64,000 bases of DNA from Elstera cyanobacteriorum (GTDB lineage Bacteria; Pseudomonadota; Alphaproteobacteria; Elsterales; Elsteraceae), in the NCBI RefSeq assembly GCF_002251735.1, contig NZ_NOXS01000032.1, forward strand, positions 62,001-126,000, written 5' to 3'. Both the position numbers and the translations under genes were made by a program. Shown piece after piece: positions 9,037 through 18,272 of the stretch. Below the pieces are notes generated by a model, which did no database searches, was not told the DNA's origin, and was given only the letters and a program-made list of their open reading frames with translations. Position 1 is the first letter of the stretch. Each line of letters starts with the position of its first letter.

Positions 9037-9897
9037 TTAGACCGGCGGCAGCGACGAAACGGTTGCTTCCACTTCATAGAAGGTCGGGCGCACGTCGCTC
9101 ATCAGCGCCTTACGGGCAAATTCGACCGAAACCGCCGGGGCATAGCCCTGCATATGCGCCAGAATACCGGCCTTCATGCACTGCAGGAACTTCATCTCGG
9201 CTTCCACATCGTTCTTCAGCGCCGTCGCAATCGGGCCGACGAACCCGTAGGAAAGCAACACCCCGAGCAGTGTGCCGACGAGCGCGCCGCCGATGGAGGC
9301 GCCGATGACGGCAGCCGGTTGGTCGATGAGCGCCATGGTCTTGATAACGCCGAGCACCGCCGCGACGATCCCGATGGCGGGCAGCGCGTCGGCCAGCACC
9401 TGCAAGGCGCCCGGGATCTGCATCGATTCCTGGTGATGGGTTTCGATTTCCTCGTCCATCAGCGCTTCGACTTCGTGGGGATTATCGGTCCCGAGGGTCA
9501 GCAGGCGCAGGTAATCGCAGAGGAAGACCAGCGAGGATTGATCGTTCATGAAGGTTGGGAAGCGCATGAACAGATTGCTTTCACGCGGGTTTTCCACGTG
9601 CTGTTCCAGCGCCAGCATACCCTTGGTCTTCGCGAGCTTGAAGGAGGTGTAGAGCAGGCTCAGCAGCTCAAGGTAGCTGTCCTTGCTATACCGGCGTCCG
9701 CCGAATATCTTGGCGATGGAGCCAATCGTCCGCCCCAGCACCGGGCCGCGGTTGGCGATCATGTAGGAGCCGACCCCGACCCCGCCAATGATCACCAGCT
9801 CGACCGGCTGGATCAAAATGTCAAAGCGGCCGCCGAGGAGGGCAAAACTGCCGAAGACCGCGAAAAGGATGACTGCGAAACCGGCGATCTTCAGCAT
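9037..9897 (-). CDS. motA: Flagellar motor stator protein MotA
   Basis: 286 aa inner-membrane protein that pairs with MotB as the proton channel and torque generator. Two N-terminal helices, a cytoplasmic loop with the charged RESNLFMRFP / EALMDEEIETHH segments, and the conserved pore helices (ALPAIGIVAAVLGVIKTM and IGGALVGTLLGVLLSYGFVGP) are all present. ATG 9897 (MLKIAGFAVILF) is the family start; the open frame continues upstream to 10020 without similarity. The first gene of motAB. Confidence 0.95.
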   Translation of the reverse strand: MLKIAGFAVILFAVFGSFALLGGRFDILIQPVELVIIGGVGVGSYMIANRGPVLGRTIGSIAKIFGGRRYSKDSYLELLSLLYTSFKLAKTKGMLALEQHVENPRESNLFMRFPTFMNDQSSLVFLCDYLRLLTLGTDNPHEVEALMDEEIETHHQESMQIPGALQVLADALPAIGIVAAVLGVIKTMALIDQPAAVIGASIGGALVGTLLGVLLSYGFVGPIATALKNDVEAEMKFLQCMKAGILAHMQGYAPAVSVEFARKALMSDVRPTFYEVEATVSSLPPV

Positions 9898-9982
9898 GGA
9901 CTCACTCCGACGTTCTGTTCCGATTGTCCAAGTCGACAAAATGAAGGCTGCGCAAGCGCTTCGCCCCAATAACTCTTTATAC

Positions 9983-10037
9983 CGTTTACCAGTCGGGCGG
10001 AAACCCGTCAAGGTAAGCAATGAATTGTATACGTATT
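9983..10037 (-). promoter_or_regulatory. Candidate motAB promoter with upstream ATACGTAT box
   Basis: On the minus strand, TTGACG (10006-10011) and TAAACG (9983-9988) are spaced 17 bases apart, about 90 bases before motA. Centred about 55 bases upstream of the expected transcription start is TATACGTATT (10028-10037, plus-strand reading), also found before the PilZ gene. The -35 is good and the -10 weak, so an activator at the box is plausible. Confidence 0.45.
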
Positions 10038-10119
10038 ACAAGGGCTTGGCAAAAGGACATAAGATCGTGTTAGAAGCAGGGGCGTGGTCCCCGCTTTCCC
10101 TTTGCCGTGAGGTTGGCCG

Positions 10120-10620
10120 ATGCAGACGCCTGCGACCCCCAAGTTTACCACACGCGAGTTCCGCGATGTGCTGGGCAATTTTGCCACAGGTATCGCCGTC
10201 GTCACAAGCCGCGATACCGAGGGGCGGCCCGTGGGCTGCACGATCAACTCCTTCGCCTCCGTCTCGCTCGATCCGCCGCTAGTGTCCTTCTGCATCGACC
10301 GGCAGGCGGGAACCTTTGCCGCTTTTCAGTCGCACGGTCACTTCGCCCTGCATTTTTTGGCGGAGCATCAGGAGGAGGTCAGTCGCCGGTTTGCCAAAGC
10401 GGGGGAGGATAAGTTTGGGGCGGTCGAGCCGGTCGCTGGGATCGGCAATGTGCCGCTGCTGTCCGATTGTTTGGCCCATCTCGAATGTTCGGTTTATCAA
10501 CGGATCGATGCCGGGGACCACGTGCTGATTTTGGGGCGGGTCGAGGCGTTTTCGTCGCGGAAAGATCTGCCGCCGCTACTCTATTTTCGGGGGCGCTATG
10601 CCCGCGTCGCCTCAGAATAA
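10120..10620 (+). CDS. Flavin reductase family protein (FMN-binding split barrel)
   Basis: 166 aa soluble protein. The N-terminus REFRDVLGNFATGIAVVTSRD and the block GCTINSFASVSLDPPLVSFCI are the standard signature of NAD(P)H:flavin oxidoreductases that feed reduced FMN to two-component monooxygenases (HpaC/RutF type). The central SRRFAKAGEDKF and C-terminal LLYFRGRYARV agree. No partner monooxygenase is nearby, so its substrate system cannot be inferred. The start is ATG 10120; it is divergent from motA. Confidence 0.9.
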   Translation: MQTPATPKFTTREFRDVLGNFATGIAVVTSRDTEGRPVGCTINSFASVSLDPPLVSFCIDRQAGTFAAFQSHGHFALHFLAEHQEEVSRRFAKAGEDKFGAVEPVAGIGNVPLLSDCLAHLECSVYQRIDAGDHVLILGRVEAFSSRKDLPPLLYFRGRYARVASE

Positions 10621-10723
10621 GGGCTTATCTCTGACAAAGATTTAATCGTGATTTAAGCTGCGGGGAGGCGGGGGCTGCGGTACATCGGTAGGGCCAGCCC
10701 CATCTTTCTTCGAAAGCCTCGCC

Positions 10724-10987
10724 ATGTCGCTGCGTTATGTTCTTCTCCTCGCCCCGCTTGTTGCGCTTGCCGCCTGCCAAACGCCGGAAGAGCAGATGGC
10801 CGAGTACCGCTATAAATGCGCGCAGTTCGGTCACCGCAATGGCTCGCCGGAGCATAGCCGCTGCGTTGAAGGCCTTTATCGCGATGAGCAGAAGAACGAC
10901 GCTATTCGCGACGCCGCCCGCCCCCGCTCGCAGACCTGCCGGGAGGAGCGCGATAAGAAGGGCCGCAAGACGACGTATTGCTATTGA
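10724..10987 (+). CDS. Small predicted lipoprotein
   Basis: 87 aa. A short signal peptide with lipobox LAAC (Cys at about residue 18) precedes a charged 70-residue domain with four more cysteines (YKCAQFG, SRCVEG, QTCREER and a C-terminal CY), which could form two disulfides in the periplasm. The family is not recognised. The stop codon abuts the convergent threonine ammonia-lyase gene with no gap. Confidence 0.72.
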   Translation: MSLRYVLLLAPLVALAACQTPEEQMAEYRYKCAQFGHRNGSPEHSRCVEGLYRDEQKNDAIRDAARPRSQTCREERDKKGRKTTYCY

Positions 10988-12196
10988 TCAGTCGGTCAAT
11001 AGGCGCGACGGAAACCCAGCCTCGTTCAACGCCTCTAGAATATCGCGAACGTGATCGGCGCCGCGCGTTTCCATCATCGTATCGATTTCGGTCTGCTTGA
11101 TTGGCACATCGAGGAACATGCGTTGATGGTGAACCTCAACGATATTGCCACCCGCCTTACCGATCACGTCGGAATAGCGGGACAGGGTGCCCGGCAGATC
11201 GCCGAGTTCGGAGCGGATGCGCACAAGCCGCCCGTCGCGCACCAAACCGCGCATGAGGATGGACGACAGTAGCCGCGCATCGATATTCCCGCCGCAGAGC
11301 AGCGTCCCGATTTTCTGACCCGTGAAACTTTCAGGACTGGCCAGTAAGGCGGCAATACCCGCCGCGCCCGCGCCTTCGGCGATCAAGTTCTGGGTTTCGG
11401 CAACCGTCTGCACCGCCTGTTCGATCCGTTCTTCTTCGACCGTGATAATCTCATCAACCAGATCGGCGATGACGGCCCGGGTCAAGAAGCCGGGGGTTTT
11501 GACGGCAATCCCTTCCGCCAACGTCATCCCGCCCGCCGGTTGCGGCTCGTGCTGCAATTGGCGCCGCATGGCATCGAACCCCTGAACTTGCACACCAACC
11601 AATCGAATAGTGGGCTTTAAGTGCTTGGCTGCGCAGGCGATCCCCGCCAGCAACCCGCCGCCCCCGATGGGGATAACCAGCGTGTCGAGGTCGGGCCGGT
11701 CGGTCAGCAACTCAAGCCCAATAGTGCCTTGGCCAGCCATGACCCCAAGATCGTCGTAAGGATGCACCAACGTCAGCCCGCGTTCTGCCGCGAGCCGGTG
11801 CGACGCGGCTTCCGACTCGGAAAAATCCTTTCCGATCAGAACGATATTCGCCCCATAGCGAGCGGTTTTTGCGACTTTAACGAAAGGCGTATGGGCGGGC
11901 ATACAGATGGTGACCGGGATGCCAAGCCGCTGACCGTGATAGGCAAGCCCCTGGGCATGGTTGCCCGCCGAGGCGGCGATCACGCCCTTGGCCCGCGCGT
12001 CCGCCGACAGCAGATGAAGCCGGTTCAACGCCCCCCGTTCCTTAAAACTGCCGGTCCGCTGCAAGGTTTCGAGCTTCAACGCCACGGTCAGCCCGAGTTT
12101 CGCCGAAAGCGCCAGGGCATCGACGGTCGGGGTATGCAGAACTGCGCCGCGCAGGCGTTCGGCAGCAGCGGTGATGGCGTCGAAAGTCAGCGTCAT
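10988..12196 (-). CDS. Threonine ammonia-lyase with C-terminal ACT domain
   Basis: 402 aa PLP enzyme that deaminates threonine to 2-oxobutyrate. The PLP lysine is Lys52 in TGSFKERGA, SAGNHAQG lies at 76-83, and the phosphate-binding GGGGLLAG is at 178-185. The last 75 residues (VRIRSELGDLPGTLSRYSDVIGKAGGNIVEVHHQR) form one ACT regulatory domain. The length matches the one-ACT form (TIGR01127) that serves either isoleucine synthesis or threonine catabolism; the role cannot be separated here because no ilv gene is near. The penicillin-acylase gene lies 20 bases upstream on the same strand. Confidence 0.92.
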   Translation of the reverse strand: MTLTFDAITAAAERLRGAVLHTPTVDALALSAKLGLTVALKLETLQRTGSFKERGALNRLHLLSADARAKGVIAASAGNHAQGLAYHGQRLGIPVTICMPAHTPFVKVAKTARYGANIVLIGKDFSESEAASHRLAAERGLTLVHPYDDLGVMAGQGTIGLELLTDRPDLDTLVIPIGGGGLLAGIACAAKHLKPTIRLVGVQVQGFDAMRRQLQHEPQPAGGMTLAEGIAVKTPGFLTRAVIADLVDEIITVEEERIEQAVQTVAETQNLIAEGAGAAGIAALLASPESFTGQKIGTLLCGGNIDARLLSSILMRGLVRDGRLVRIRSELGDLPGTLSRYSDVIGKAGGNIVEVHHQRMFLDVPIKQTEIDTMMETRGADHVRDILEALNEAGFPSRLLTD

Positions 12197-12216
12197 GAAA
12201 ACACTCGATCAGCAGA

Positions 12217-14613
12217 TTAGGGCGGGGTCAGAGTCAGCAGGGTAGCGCCGGAGCGGGCGAGAGTGCTGGGTGTTCCGGTCAGCGGGCGCAACTCGCCGTT
12301 CTGCGCGCGGGTTAGGAACGTGTCATAGAACGGCGACAGCCGATGGCCGGACTGCCCCGTCGAAATTATGAAACCCGACCGGTCAAGATCGGCCAGATCA
12401 TAGACTGCGCGATACCCGGCGCCATGCCCGGCATCGAAACTATCCCCGCGATAGGCCATGCGCTGAAGCGTATCATTGCCGCCATCCGCAGGCACCGACA
12501 GGCCGAACAACCGCCCGAGAACGGGAATACGCCCGAAGGCTGGATGATCGTGCCGGGCACGGTGCGCCTCCCCCCAGGTTGCCGAAGCGCCGACGGCGCG
12601 CTCGGCCTCCGCCAGGGACCGGCTGAGCTGATCGCGGCAAGTCTCAACGGTGGGGGTGGTGGAGGTGTCGCATAGCGGCGATTCGGTGCGCAGCAGGGTT
12701 AGCAGCACGCTCGACCGGGGGCGCCAGGGCCGCCCGCCATCCTGGACCAAAGCGGCAAGATCATCGGCCAGCAGGTTTTCCATCAGTTTTTTGCTGAACT
12801 CGGCAAACAGCAGCGGTTCCCTTGCTGCCTGACGCATCTGCTTATCCCAAGCCCGCAGGTTCTTTAGCGCTTTCGCGGCGGCAGGGTCGGGCGGCTCCCA
12901 CCCCTCCATCAGGCCGATCAGGCGCCGGGCAAAAAGCGAGGTCGTATCCATTTGCAGGGCGGCCTCATCGTCCCGCCGCCGCCCGTGCGCCTGGTCTAAC
13001 TGTTCAGCCAGCCGGTCGCCCCGGAAGGAATCGTCCCAGTTCTGGGCGATCATGACGGGATAGTCTGGGCTAACCAGGGCGTTATTGGCATTGGCGACAT
13101 AGCCCTGTGCCGGGTCGCGCGTTTGCGGTAGCAGCGCCACTGGGGCGAAGCCAGCCCATTCGCTCGACCGTTCCCACCCGGGCATCGGCATCCAGCCGTC
13201 GCTTTGACGGCGCAGGGGGATGCGCGCGGCAGAGATCATGCCGATGCTGCCTTGATCGGTCGCCATAATGAAATTCTGCATCGGGGCGCCCATCACACTC
13301 GCGGCGGCCGTAAAGCTGCCCCAGTCGGATGCGGTGCTGATCCCGAGGAGGGCATCGGCGGACCGGTCGCCCGGCTGCAGGAAGGTGGCGTGCAGGGCAA
13401 CCAGCGTTCGCGCATCACCAAGCCCCGGGGTAAGGGCGGGAAGGTCCGACAGGATCGGCCCGTTTGCGGTTCGGCGGACGGTCACAATCTCATCCGCCGA
13501 CCAACGCACGCGGATCGTTTCCGTATGGGTTTCAATCGGGTCGGGATCGCCCTGCGGGCGGTCAACGGTGGTCGTGCTACCCTCGGTCAGCCGTTCCAGC
13601 ACTAAATCCTGCGTATCGGCACCCGTGGTGGTCAGCCCCCAGGCCAGACGGCCATTATGCCCCAGCACAAGAAACGGAACCCCGGGAGCGGTCGCACCGA
13701 CCAAGGTGCCATCACCCGTGACGATGCGGGCAAGATACCAGAGCGACGGCGCCGTCAGGCTAAGATGCGGATCGGACGCCAGCAGGGGCTTGCCGCTGTC
13801 GGTTCGGCTGCCCGCCACGGCCCAGGCGTTCGACGCTGTGCGCGGCTCGGCAAGGGGGGGAAGCCCCGCCAACATCTTCCGCATCGCGGGATCAACCTGT
13901 CGCCAGAGATCATCCCCGGCATCGGATCGCTGGCTTTGCCCCCCGACCCGCCCGAACAGCAGATCAACCGTCGCTTGGGGCATGCCTTGCGCCCGCATCC
14001 GCGCCCGCACGGCCTCGTCCCGCCAATTGCCGGAAAGCGCCATTCCCATCAGCTTGCCCCAGAGCAGACTATCGGTCGGTGTCCAGCTTTCCGGGGCAGG
14101 GAACACTAAATATTCGGGCGGCAAGGCACCCTTGCGTTGATACAGGTAGCTATTGACCCCCTCGGCATAGGCAATCAGCGCGGCCCGCGTTTCTGCCGAT
14201 AGATCGACGAAATCACGCGCGGCCAAAGCCCGGAGGCCGAGCGTGCGCATAAACCGGTCGTTTTCCAACCCCATCGAACCGATGGCTTCCGCAAGGCGGC
14301 CGGAGGCGACGCGGCGCATCAAATCCATCTGAAACAGCCGGTCCTGGGCATGGACATACCCTAAGGCCCGATACCCATCGGCGGCGGTGCGGGCAAAGAT
14401 ATGCGGTACGCCGTCGCTATCCCGGTAAATGCCAACCTCGTGCTGAAGCCCGGCAACGGCGACGCGCCCGGTGATTTCAGGCAGGCCGGTCCGCAGATAA
14501 AACCACAGCGCCGCCAACGCGAGGACCGGCACGAGCAGAACGCCGATCAGGAGACGCCCCCAACGCCGCCCCCGTATCCGTGGTCCTGTTCGCCCGTACC
14601 CGATCCGCGTCAT
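12217..14613 (-). CDS. Penicillin acylase family protein (Ntn hydrolase), membrane-anchored
   Basis: 798 aa from ATG 14613. An N-terminal basic stretch and one hydrophobic helix (about 21-41) act as anchor or signal. The alpha chain carries DGVPHIFA and GYVHAQDRLFQMDLMRR. The beta chain begins at Ser261 of SNAW, the autoprocessed N-terminal nucleophile, followed by SGKPLLASDPHL. Family members hydrolyse amides, including penicillins, aculeacin and acyl-homoserine lactones; which substrate applies cannot be told from the sequence. GTG at 14634 is a possible earlier start but has GGAGG too close to it. It probably shares a transcript with the threonine ammonia-lyase gene. Confidence 0.9.
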   Translation of the reverse strand: MTRIGYGRTGPRIRGRRWGRLLIGVLLVPVLALAALWFYLRTGLPEITGRVAVAGLQHEVGIYRDSDGVPHIFARTAADGYRALGYVHAQDRLFQMDLMRRVASGRLAEAIGSMGLENDRFMRTLGLRALAARDFVDLSAETRAALIAYAEGVNSYLYQRKGALPPEYLVFPAPESWTPTDSLLWGKLMGMALSGNWRDEAVRARMRAQGMPQATVDLLFGRVGGQSQRSDAGDDLWRQVDPAMRKMLAGLPPLAEPRTASNAWAVAGSRTDSGKPLLASDPHLSLTAPSLWYLARIVTGDGTLVGATAPGVPFLVLGHNGRLAWGLTTTGADTQDLVLERLTEGSTTTVDRPQGDPDPIETHTETIRVRWSADEIVTVRRTANGPILSDLPALTPGLGDARTLVALHATFLQPGDRSADALLGISTASDWGSFTAAASVMGAPMQNFIMATDQGSIGMISAARIPLRRQSDGWMPMPGWERSSEWAGFAPVALLPQTRDPAQGYVANANNALVSPDYPVMIAQNWDDSFRGDRLAEQLDQAHGRRRDDEAALQMDTTSLFARRLIGLMEGWEPPDPAAAKALKNLRAWDKQMRQAAREPLLFAEFSKKLMENLLADDLAALVQDGGRPWRPRSSVLLTLLRTESPLCDTSTTPTVETCRDQLSRSLAEAERAVGASATWGEAHRARHDHPAFGRIPVLGRLFGLSVPADGGNDTLQRMAYRGDSFDAGHGAGYRAVYDLADLDRSGFIISTGQSGHRLSPFYDTFLTRAQNGELRPLTGTPSTLARSGATLLTLTPP

Positions 14614-14798
14614 GCTCCCCGTCCTCTTTTTCACGCCTCCTATAGCAGAAACCGCGCGGGTTTGCCGCTGATTCCGCAGCGAAACTTGCCCGGCGGTAGT
14701 CGGTGGACGCAGGGAGCGATCGTGATTTATTTCTTAATTTTTATGTATTCATCGCGATGTTTTGATCGATAGTAGGCATATGAAACGATAGTCATAAA

Positions 14799-14808
14799 TA
14801 TACGAATT
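14799..14808 (+). promoter_or_regulatory. TATACGAATT box upstream of the chemoreceptor gene
   Basis: Nine of ten bases match the TATACGTATT found before motA and the PilZ gene. It lies 87 bases before the chemoreceptor ATG, within an AT-rich 280-base gap (14614-14894) that must also hold the promoters of both divergent genes. Confidence 0.3.
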
Positions 14809-14894
14809 GTTAATATCATGTCTCCTGGGCTCTAATAATTTTTTAAGTATTGTTCGGTTAAATAGACGGATCGCGTTTAGGGAGGGGCCTACCC

Positions 14895-16586
14895 ATGCAA
14901 ATGTTTCGCAATCTGACTTTGACCGGAAAACAGGTGCTCGTATTAAGCGTTATGGCGCTGGTCACCCTGTTCATCGGTCTCTTCGGTGTGCAGTCGGTCC
15001 GCACGGGCGAGCATCTTGCATCTCTCGCCAATCGCTACCAACGGGTCGCTTTACAAGCCGAAACCGCCAACCGGCTGATTACTGCCGTCGTGATGGATAG
15101 TCGCGGCATTTACATGTCCACCGCCCCGGCAGAGATGGAGCGATTCGCCCCGGCGTTGCTCGGTAATCTCGTTAAGTTGGAACAGACCGTTCAGGAGTGG
15201 CGTGATCTGATCGATCCCGCAGAGCGAGCCGACTTTAACAAAGCATCCGCGCTGATCGCAGAGTTTGCAAAATTTCGCCGCGAGTTAGTGCGCTTAGGCC
15301 GCGAGGTGTCGATCCCTGAAGCCCGCGCCTTTGGCGATAATGAGGCTAATCGGCGAAACCGGCAGGCTTTGAATGCCGAAGTTGATCGCTTATCCGAAAA
15401 GGCCGAGGCAGACGGCCATCGGACGCTCGCTGAACTCGAAGCCTATTTCGCGCAGCGGATTGTCATTTTTGCCGCCCTAATCGCCCTGGCGATTGGCGCC
15501 GGGTTTACGGTTGGCCTACTGATGGTCCGCCGTCAGATCATCTCGCCGCTGAAGGCCTTGACCGACCGCATGGGGGCTATGAGCGACGGTACGCTCGATC
15601 AACCGATAGAGGACGGTGGCCGCCGCGACGAAATTGGGGCGATGCTCCGCTCCATCGAAGGGTTCCGGGTCGGGCTATTGCGCTCGCAAGAACTCGCCCG
15701 GAAGCAGCGGGAAGCCGCCGAGGCCGAAGAACGCCGCCGCCAGATGACCGACCGCGCGACCCACTCTTTCACCGGCAATATCGACGCGATCCTAGTCAAC
15801 CTCGGGAAAGCCTCCGAACGGGCCAATGGTATTGCCCGAACGATGCGCGACTATGCCGACCATACGGCGCAGCAGTCGCAACTGGTTGCCGGAACCGCTC
15901 GGCAAGCTTCGGCGAACGTGCAGACCGTGGCGACGGCGGCGGAAGAACTGTCGGCATCGATTGCCGAAATCGGCCGCCAGGTCGAACAATCGGCGGCGAC
16001 GACCTACAGGGCGGTGCAGGAAGCCGAGCGCACCGATAAGATCGTGCAGAATCTCGTGCAGTCGGCCCACCATATTGGTGAAGTAGTGACGATCATCAAT
16101 CAGATCGCCGGACAGACCAATCTTCTGGCGCTGAATGCCACCATCGAAGCGGCGCGCGCCGGGGATGCCGGGAAAGGGTTTGCGGTGGTCGCCTCGGAAG
16201 TGAAGGCGCTTGCCAACCAAACAGCCCGGGCGACCGAGGATATTGGCCAACAAGTCACGCAAATTCGGGCCGCATCCGATGAAGCCGCCAAGGCGATCCA
16301 CGGGATCGGCGAGATCATCACTGAAGTTTCCACCATTGCCGGGGCAATTGCGTCTGCCGTGGAGCAGCAGGGGGCGGCAACGTCTGAAATCGCCCGCAAT
16401 GTTCAGGAAGCGGCGCGCGGGGCGGAACTCATGACCGATACCATCGGCACAATGGCCAAGGCCGCCCTTGAAACCGGCTCTGCTGCTGAAATGATGCTGG
16501 AGTCGGCGGGCGAACTACAAGCTGCGTCGGTGGGTATCCAGAAGTCGGTCGGAACGTATGTGCAGGAAGTGAAACTCGCGGCCTAA
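14895..16586 (+). CDS. Methyl-accepting chemotaxis protein
   Basis: 563 aa inner-membrane chemoreceptor. TM1 is at about 13-32, a helical periplasmic sensor at 33-188 (with the MDSRGIYMS motif common in alphaproteobacterial receptors), TM2 at 189-211, HAMP at about 212-265, and the signalling domain to the C-terminus. The hairpin tip is at about 402-440 ([22 protein letters not shown]). GGGAGGGG precedes ATG 14895. No che gene is adjacent. The C-terminal stop overlaps the convergent orphan gene by three bases. Confidence 0.94.
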   Translation: MQMFRNLTLTGKQVLVLSVMALVTLFIGLFGVQSVRTGEHLASLANRYQRVALQAETANRLITAVVMDSRGIYMSTAPAEMERFAPALLGNLVKLEQTVQEWRDLIDPAERADFNKASALIAEFAKFRRELVRLGREVSIPEARAFGDNEANRRNRQALNAEVDRLSEKAEADGHRTLAELEAYFAQRIVIFAALIALAIGAGFTVGLLMVRRQIISPLKALTDRMGAMSDGTLDQPIEDGGRRDEIGAMLRSIEGFRVGLLRSQELARKQREAAEAEERRRQMTDRATHSFTGNIDAILVNLGKASERANGIARTMRDYADHTAQQSQLVAGTARQASANVQTVATAAEELSASIAEIGRQVEQSAATTYRAVQEAERTDKIVQNLVQSAHHIGEVVTIINQIAGQTNLLALNATIEAARAGDAGKGFAVVASEVKALANQTARATEDIGQQVTQIRAASDEAAKAIHGIGEIITEVSTIAGAIASAVEQQGAATSEIARNVQEAARGAELMTDTIGTMAKAALETGSAAEMMLESAGELQAASVGIQKSVGTYVQEVKLAA

Positions 16587-17239
16587 CCGGTCGATCCTAT
16601 CGCCCCTTGATCCCGGGGCAAGCCCGATGCGGCGACCGGGGCAGGGGGCGATGAGGCCTCGGGTCTCAAGAGACAATTGGCATCGGTCCGGCTTGCCTCG
16701 AGACCAGCGAGATAGGCAGATAGCCGCATTTGGATCGACCGCAGCCCATCTATAAACTGCTGATCAATCGGCAGCTCGGGCCGGAGCACACTATTCTTGC
16801 GGGCAACCGCCTTGTTAATGATGCCGACATTAGACTTAATGCTGACCGTCAATCGGTAGGCGGAGGAGCCGAGGGAAAAAATTTTCTCAATGTGATCGCC
16901 AAAATAGAAATAAATGTCAGGAAGAATGCTATCCCGACGCTTCATGTGGATGGCGATAATTTCATTAATCTGAAAATTAACGCTGAGAATGTCATGCGTC
17001 AATTTTTCATAAGTTTCGTTTTTCTCTTCCCGGCGTCGATTGTTTTCATGCCACCGGGGTAAATAGGCCGCCCCGCCGACCGCGAGAACAGACCCGATGG
17101 CCTGAATCCATGCCGCAACATCCGAAGCCCCCATGCCCGCCCGGGCCGAAAGATACTGTCCGGCCAATACCAGCGTGACGATCCCAAACAGAACCGCCGC
17201 ATAGCCAATGCGTATCTCCGCTAGTTTCCCACGGATCAT
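16583..17239 (-). CDS. AT-rich orphan membrane protein of unknown function
   Basis: 218 aa from ATG 17239; an in-frame longer reading reaches 17353. Two hydrophobic helices lie near the N-terminus (about 9-27 and 41-58, [17 protein letters not shown]). A charged, probably coiled segment ([16 protein letters not shown]) and a helical cytoplasmic domain of about 130 residues follow. The middle of the gene (about 16790-17010) is much richer in A and T than its neighbours, and its codon use differs. It sits at the 3' end of tRNA-Ser. No family is recognised; transfer is possible but no mobility gene or repeat accompanies it. Confidence 0.65.
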   Translation of the reverse strand: MIRGKLAEIRIGYAAVLFGIVTLVLAGQYLSARAGMGASDVAAWIQAIGSVLAVGGAAYLPRWHENNRRREEKNETYEKLTHDILSVNFQINEIIAIHMKRRDSILPDIYFYFGDHIEKIFSLGSSAYRLTVSIKSNVGIINKAVARKNSVLRPELPIDQQFIDGLRSIQMRLSAYLAGLEASRTDANCLLRPEASSPPAPVAASGLPRDQGAIGSTG

Positions 17240-17404
17240 TGCTGTCCCCGCACCGCCAATTGTCTGTCGGCATATCGCGACGCGGCACGGAAACAGCAAT
17301 AGGCGGCCTGGGAGACCACCCAGCCCGGTAAGCCCTACAGGGTAAGGCAGCACGATTAACGCGCAGCTATCGTGATGATTGTCGTTTTGCCCTAGAAGAG
17401 CGGT

Positions 17405-17495
17405 TGGCGGAAGGGATGAGATTCGAACTCACGGTACGGTTTAACCCGTACAACGGTTTAGCAAACCGTCGCCTTCAGCCACTCGGCCACCCTCC
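17405..17495 (-). tRNA. tRNA-Ser (anticodon GCT)
   Basis: The minus strand folds as a class II tRNA: a 7-bp acceptor GGAGGGT paired with the 3' strand, D-loop GCCGAGTGGCTGAAGGC, anticodon loop TTGCTAA (GCT, reading AGC/AGU), a long variable arm (GTTGTACGGGTTAAACCGTAC) and T-loop GTTCGAATC. CCA is encoded at the 3' end. The length is 91 bases. Confidence 0.97.
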
Positions 17496-17551
17496 CGCCG
17501 GAGATACAACCGCTTTGGTCGAGCTGAAAACACACGACGTATGCGAGGGAT

Positions 17552-17581
17552 TGTCTAGCCGCCGAAGGGGCAGACTGTCAA
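17552..17581 (-). promoter_or_regulatory. Sigma-70-like promoter for tRNA-Ser
   Basis: On the minus strand a consensus TTGACA (17576-17581) and TAGACA (17552-17557) are separated by 18 bases and lie about 55 bases before the tRNA 5' end. The -35 begins six bases past the HAD stop codon. Confidence 0.6.
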
Positions 17582-17586
17582 CCCGT

Positions 17587-18264
17587 TTAGCTTTCGGCAG
17601 TGCTTAGCCGCTGGCGCTCGGCAATCCAATCGCGCACGGTATGGAGATCGTCCATCACGTGATGGGCCACGTCGCGCAGGCTATCGGTCGGGGCGATCAG
17701 GTCCGGCACCATGATCACGGTCATGCCAGCGGCCCGCGCGGCGCGCAGACCGTTCGGACTATCTTCGAGGGCGAGGCAGCGGGCCGGGTCCACGTCCAGC
17801 AGTTTGGCGGCCTTCAAATAAGGGTCGGGCGCGGGTTTACCCGCCGCCACTTCGTCGCCGCCGACAAGCCCGTGGAAGCGGTCGAACAGGCCAACCTTGG
17901 TGAGCTTATAGATCGCATTCTGCCGCGCCGTAGAGGTAGCGACGGCGCGTGGAAAGGCGTGGGCCTCTAGATGATCGAGCAGTTCACCGACGCCGGGTTT
18001 TAGGGGAATAGCGTCATGGCCGCCGATGGCGTGCCAGTGGTGATCGATACGGACATTGAGCGCCTCGTGATCCCAATCGGGGCCATAATGATCCTTTAGC
18101 CGCGCTTCCGCCGAACGACGGTTGAGACCGATGAGCGAGAGGAACACGGCGTCGTTCATCTCAACGCCCAAATCCGCCGCTGCCAATTGCCAGACGGTGC
18201 GGAACATCCGCTCGCTATCCAGCAACAACCCATCCATATCGAAAATTACGGCGTCGAACGGCAT
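17587..18264 (-). CDS. HAD-superfamily phosphatase (beta-phosphoglucomutase/phosphatase subfamily)
   Basis: 225 aa soluble enzyme. Motif I is FDMDG with nucleophile Asp9 and acid/base Asp11. Motif II is in the VATSTA region, the conserved Lys is in AAGKPAPDPYLKAA, and motif III/IV is LALEDSPNGLRAARAAG. The helical cap after motif I is of the C1 kind, which fits small phosphosugar substrates; the exact substrate is unknown. ATG 18264 with TAGGAAG upstream is preferred to the longer frame reaching 18387, which would run into murI. It starts eight bases after murI, so the two are probably cotranscribed. Confidence 0.9.
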   Translation of the reverse strand: MPFDAVIFDMDGLLLDSERMFRTVWQLAAADLGVEMNDAVFLSLIGLNRRSAEARLKDHYGPDWDHEALNVRIDHHWHAIGGHDAIPLKPGVGELLDHLEAHAFPRAVATSTARQNAIYKLTKVGLFDRFHGLVGGDEVAAGKPAPDPYLKAAKLLDVDPARCLALEDSPNGLRAARAAGMTVIMVPDLIAPTDSLRDVAHHVMDDLHTVRDWIAERQRLSTAES

Positions 18265-18272
18265 TCTACTTC

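Noticed and set aside
16583-17500. Integrative element at tRNA-Ser
   Set aside because: No integrase, no second copy of the tRNA 3' end and only one odd gene were found; kept only as a finding on composition.
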